From: Selenomonas sp.
Lineage (GTDB): Bacteria > Bacillota_C > Negativicutes > Selenomonadales > Selenomonadaceae
Direction: 5' to 3'
NCBI RefSeq assembly: GCF_024693525.1
Contig: NZ_JAILKR010000104.1
Location: forward strand, 1 to 63,771
Length of the DNA stretch: 63,771 bases
How positions within the stretch are numbered: the first letter of the stretch is position 1; every line of letters begins with the position of its first letter. Shown in pieces: positions 61,650 through 63,771 of this stretch. A program made the translations under genes and the position numbers. Below the pieces are notes generated by a model. It worked only from the letters and a program-made list of their open reading frames with translations, had not been told where the DNA came from and ran no database searches.

Positions 61650-62393
61650 TCAGAAGGGATAGACGTGGATACCGTGGCTGTTGAGCATGGTCAGTGACTC
61701 ACTGTCAGCCTGGTCATCGGTGTAAACCGCGCTTATTTTATCCAGGGGCAGCAGGGAGACAACGCCGCTGGCTTTGAATTTGGTAGATTCGGTGAGAACG
61801 ATGACCTGGCTGGCACTTTCGGCCATGGCTCGGGCGGCTTCGGCCCGCATGAGGTCGTTGGACATGAAGCCCTGTTCGTTGAGTCCATCGGTGCCAACAA
61901 AGAATTTGTTGACGTAGAAGTCCTTTACGCAATTGCGAATCATCGGACCAACCATAACCTGGGACTCATTCTGGTATTCGCCCCCCAGCAGGATGACATG
62001 GGCATTGGGCTGCTTGCGGATGAAATCCGCGATAAATGCCGAGTTGGTAATAATCGTGATATCACGGCGGTTGGCCGTCAGTTCTTCGGCCAGCAGAGCA
62101 CAACAGCCGCCGGATTCAATCATGACAGTTTCGCCGTTGTGGATGCTCTCCGCCGCACGATGGGCAATGAGGCGTTTGCGCTCATAATTGAAGGAAAGGT
62201 GGTTGGCGATATCGTCGCTGGAAGTCATGGCCGCATAGCCGTGTTCACGGCGCAGGAGTCCCTTGTGTTCCAAGAGATTTAAATCTTTGCGGACAGTTAC
62301 CTCGGATACGTCAAGTGCTTTGGCTAGTTCGGTGACGGCAACCCGTTTCTTTTGGTTGACGATGTTCAAAAGTTGAGAGTGTCTCATGTGCAT
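61650..62393 (-). CDS. DeoR-family transcriptional regulator
   Basis: 247 residues. N-terminal DeoR HTH (about 1-57, AVTELAKALDVSEVTVRKDL) and C-terminal DeoRC sensor fold (about 75-235) with IESGGCCALLAEEL and KFFVGTDGLNEQG, the site that binds a sugar phosphate. AGGTAGGA selects the ATG at 62393 rather than 62417. No sugar-metabolism gene is adjacent, so the target is unknown; self-control is suggested by a palindrome at its promoter. Confidence 0.9.
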   Translation of the reverse strand: MHMRHSQLLNIVNQKKRVAVTELAKALDVSEVTVRKDLNLLEHKGLLRREHGYAAMTSSDDIANHLSFNYERKRLIAHRAAESIHNGETVMIESGGCCALLAEELTANRRDITIITNSAFIADFIRKQPNAHVILLGGEYQNESQVMVGPMIRNCVKDFYVNKFFVGTDGLNEQGFMSNDLMRAEAARAMAESASQVIVLTESTKFKASGVVSLLPLDKISAVYTDDQADSESLTMLNSHGIHVYPF

Positions 62394-62429
62394 AGTATAA
62401 TATCCTACCTTTTCCATAAATACTTCCGT

Positions 62430-62449
62430 TATCTAGATAGATTATAACA
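62430..62449 (-). promoter_or_regulatory. DeoR gene promoter with palindrome at the start site
   Basis: On the minus strand TATAAT (62446 down to 62441) is preceded by TGT, an extended -10. TATCTAGATA (62430-62439) is a perfect palindrome at the expected transcription start, a likely repressor site. Confidence 0.55.
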
Positions 62450-62514
62450 CAGCTGAACAAGTGGGAAAAGGTTGCATATGGGAAATCATGATAAAGAAAA
62501 TAGGAAAATAGTCC

Positions 62515-62543
62515 TTGCGAATGAAGGAGGGTTGTAGTAAAAT
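62515..62543 (+). promoter_or_regulatory. Promoter of the diguanylate cyclase gene
   Basis: TTGCGA (62515-62520), 17-base spacer, TAAAAT (62538-62543); leader of about 45 bases ending in a GAGGAG ribosome site. Confidence 0.6.
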
Positions 62544-62596
62544 TAAAAGCAGTTTAGAATGATAAGAAATACGATGAAAATAAATGAGGAGATCCT

Positions 62597-63580
62597 ATGG
62601 GAGATATCGTAGGCAGTTTCAGCAATGAGGCACTATGGGGGATAATCATAGTGATGGGGGTAGTCATCCTGTTACTGCTGGGGGAGCTTTTTTATGCGAG
62701 GCTTCAGCTTCATTCCCGGCAGGAACGTTATTGGTGGGTGCTGGGCGCATCGGATATGTATATGTTTGAATACGATGCGGTTAATGATGAACTGTTGTTG
62801 TCGGAGCATTTTTCGGTGATGTTGGGGGTTCCCAGGCATATCTTCCAGTTTTCGAAGGTGATGGGAAATACCCGAAACCCACAGCTTCGAAGGGGACTTG
62901 ATAATATTCCGCGCATTTTGGAGGCGGCGGAGAAAGAGCAGAATTTAGAGATTGTCCGGCAGGATGGCAGTACGGGAATTTTCCGGGTTCGCTGCAATTC
63001 CTTTAATGACAAGCATGGCAATTTGTGTTCAACAGTGGGCATCCTGATGGATGTTACCCGGGAGGTACAGGAGGAAGAAGCCCTGCGGGCCCGGGCTGAG
63101 CTGGACGGGTTGACAGCGGTATACAATTCTGGAACGGTGCGGTTCCTTATTGAGCGCATGCTGAAAGAACGCCCGGACCGGGCAGTAAGCGGCTTTGTTA
63201 TGCTGGACGTGGACCATTTCAAGGAAATCAATGATACCATGGGGCATATGACGGGGGACCGGGTGCTGCAAAAACTCACCGAAAACCTTCGTTCGTCTAT
63301 ACGTGAAACTGATGTCATAGGACGTTTGGGTGGTGATGAATTCTGCATTTATCTGCCGAAAATTACTGGTTATGATTTTTTGTGTGATTTTTGTGAACGG
63401 CTCAATTCCGTGGCGGTCAAAAATTTTGAGGAAGCGGATTTGGGGATGGGGGTTACCATTAGTATCGGCGGGGTGATGGTCCGGAGCCAGGAAGATTTTG
63501 CCGATGTTTATGTCAGGGCCGATAAGGTGCTTTACGCAGCTAAGGCACAGGGACGCAATACCAGCTGCGTGGCTGAATAA
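62597..63580 (+). CDS. Membrane-anchored PAS-GGDEF diguanylate cyclase
   Basis: 327 residues. One N-terminal membrane segment (about 12-35, IIIVMGVVILLLLG), a PAS-like domain (about 45-165, DMYMFEYDAVNDELLLSE) and a GGDEF domain with the catalytic GGDEF at 245-249. RETD at 236-239 is the inhibitory I-site, five residues before the active motif. It would make cyclic di-GMP from GTP with product inhibition, controlling motility versus attachment, relevant in a flagellated cell. Confidence 0.94.
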   Translation: MGDIVGSFSNEALWGIIIVMGVVILLLLGELFYARLQLHSRQERYWWVLGASDMYMFEYDAVNDELLLSEHFSVMLGVPRHIFQFSKVMGNTRNPQLRRGLDNIPRILEAAEKEQNLEIVRQDGSTGIFRVRCNSFNDKHGNLCSTVGILMDVTREVQEEEALRARAELDGLTAVYNSGTVRFLIERMLKERPDRAVSGFVMLDVDHFKEINDTMGHMTGDRVLQKLTENLRSSIRETDVIGRLGGDEFCIYLPKITGYDFLCDFCERLNSVAVKNFEEADLGMGVTISIGGVMVRSQEDFADVYVRADKVLYAAKAQGRNTSCVAE

Positions 63581-63771
63581 GAGACGGAAAAAGAGGCTAT
63601 GAAATTGCAGTTTGCAGGGTAGCAGTACCAAGTTTGTGTTCGAAGCCAATCGCCGGCGGCGGGGGACACAGTACCAACGCTCCACCGGTGACAACCCGCT
63701 ACAAGAAATTTTTGCCTTTTAATTAAGAGTTGGAAAACAGTTAAACGCGCTTCGCTTGAACGAAACTGCTT
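63581..63771. other. Terminal 191 bases: no gene recognised
   Basis: No start codon with ribosome site and no convincing hairpin with T run was seen. CAGTACCAA occurs twice (near 63620 and 63670) in a locally GC-rich stretch. The window ends before the next gene can be judged. Confidence 0.4.

Overview
The window reads as a chromosomal segment of a motile diderm Firmicute of the Negativicutes, most likely Selenomonadaceae (Selenomonas-like). This is inferred from four things. The core gene orders are of Firmicutes type (hpf-secA-prfB, ftsE-ftsX-LytM peptidase-S41 protease, DUF5693-csaB). They coexist with an outer-membrane TolC-type channel and a MacAB-type exporter. A flagellin end is followed by a very large glycosyltransferase block. 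SPINDLY (GT41)-type and SunS-like TPR glycosyltransferases are abundant. No rRNA, tRNA or CRISPR array was seen.

Layout. (1) 1-178 is the 3' end of a flagellin gene with its terminator. (2) 301-19843 is a dense, mostly overlapping same-strand array: three SunS-like GT2/TPR glycosyltransferases, three SPINDLY-type transferases, a TPR protein, a double-GT2 protein, a VioA/DesI-like sugar aminotransferase, an ATP-grasp ligase, an FkbM-type methyltransferase, the flagellin lysine methylase FliB, a GT-B-like protein and a double methyltransferase-like protein. (3) 19932-28255 is a more AT-rich, translationally coupled biosynthetic cassette: NeuD/PglD-like acyltransferase, ACP, SDR, KAS III, ACP, SDR, AAC(3)-like N-acyltransferase, stand-alone adenylation enzyme, formyltransferase, third ACP, second KAS III. 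(4) 28270-31572 is a scarred cargo patch: AbiE toxin-antitoxin pair, a truncated LicC-like nucleotidyltransferase, an IS256-family transposase tail, and an AAA/DUF4143 ATPase on the minus strand. (5) 31752-35241 returns to higher-GC flagellar-type glycosylation genes, ending in a fourth SPINDLY protein. (6) 35385-63580 is ordinary core genome: zinc-ribbon protein, polar amino-acid ABC transporter, cold-shock protein, hpf-secA-prfB, DUF2993/DUF5693/csaB, ftsEX with LytM and S41 proteases, recQ, TolC-MacA-MacB exporter, DUF2225, DUF4127, a DeoR regulator and a diguanylate cyclase.

How the genes may work together (inference). Blocks 2, 3 and 5 look like one flagellin-modification locus. The aminotransferase would make a nucleotide-linked 4-amino-sugar. 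The ACP/KAS III/SDR genes would build a short hydroxyacyl group on a carrier protein. The adenylation enzyme, formyltransferase and ACP would make a (formyl)aminoacyl group, or the formyltransferase would act on the sugar itself. The AAC(3)-like and NeuD-like enzymes would move acyl groups onto the amino sugar, and the cytosolic SunS/SPINDLY transferases would put sugars on flagellin before export. The ACP-reductase-KAS III-ACP-reductase run recalls the a-type flagellin glycosylation island of Pseudomonas aeruginosa and the 3-hydroxybutyryl-viosamine glycan of P. syringae. The added adenylation/formylation/second-KAS III half is the least familiar part and the best candidate for something undescribed.
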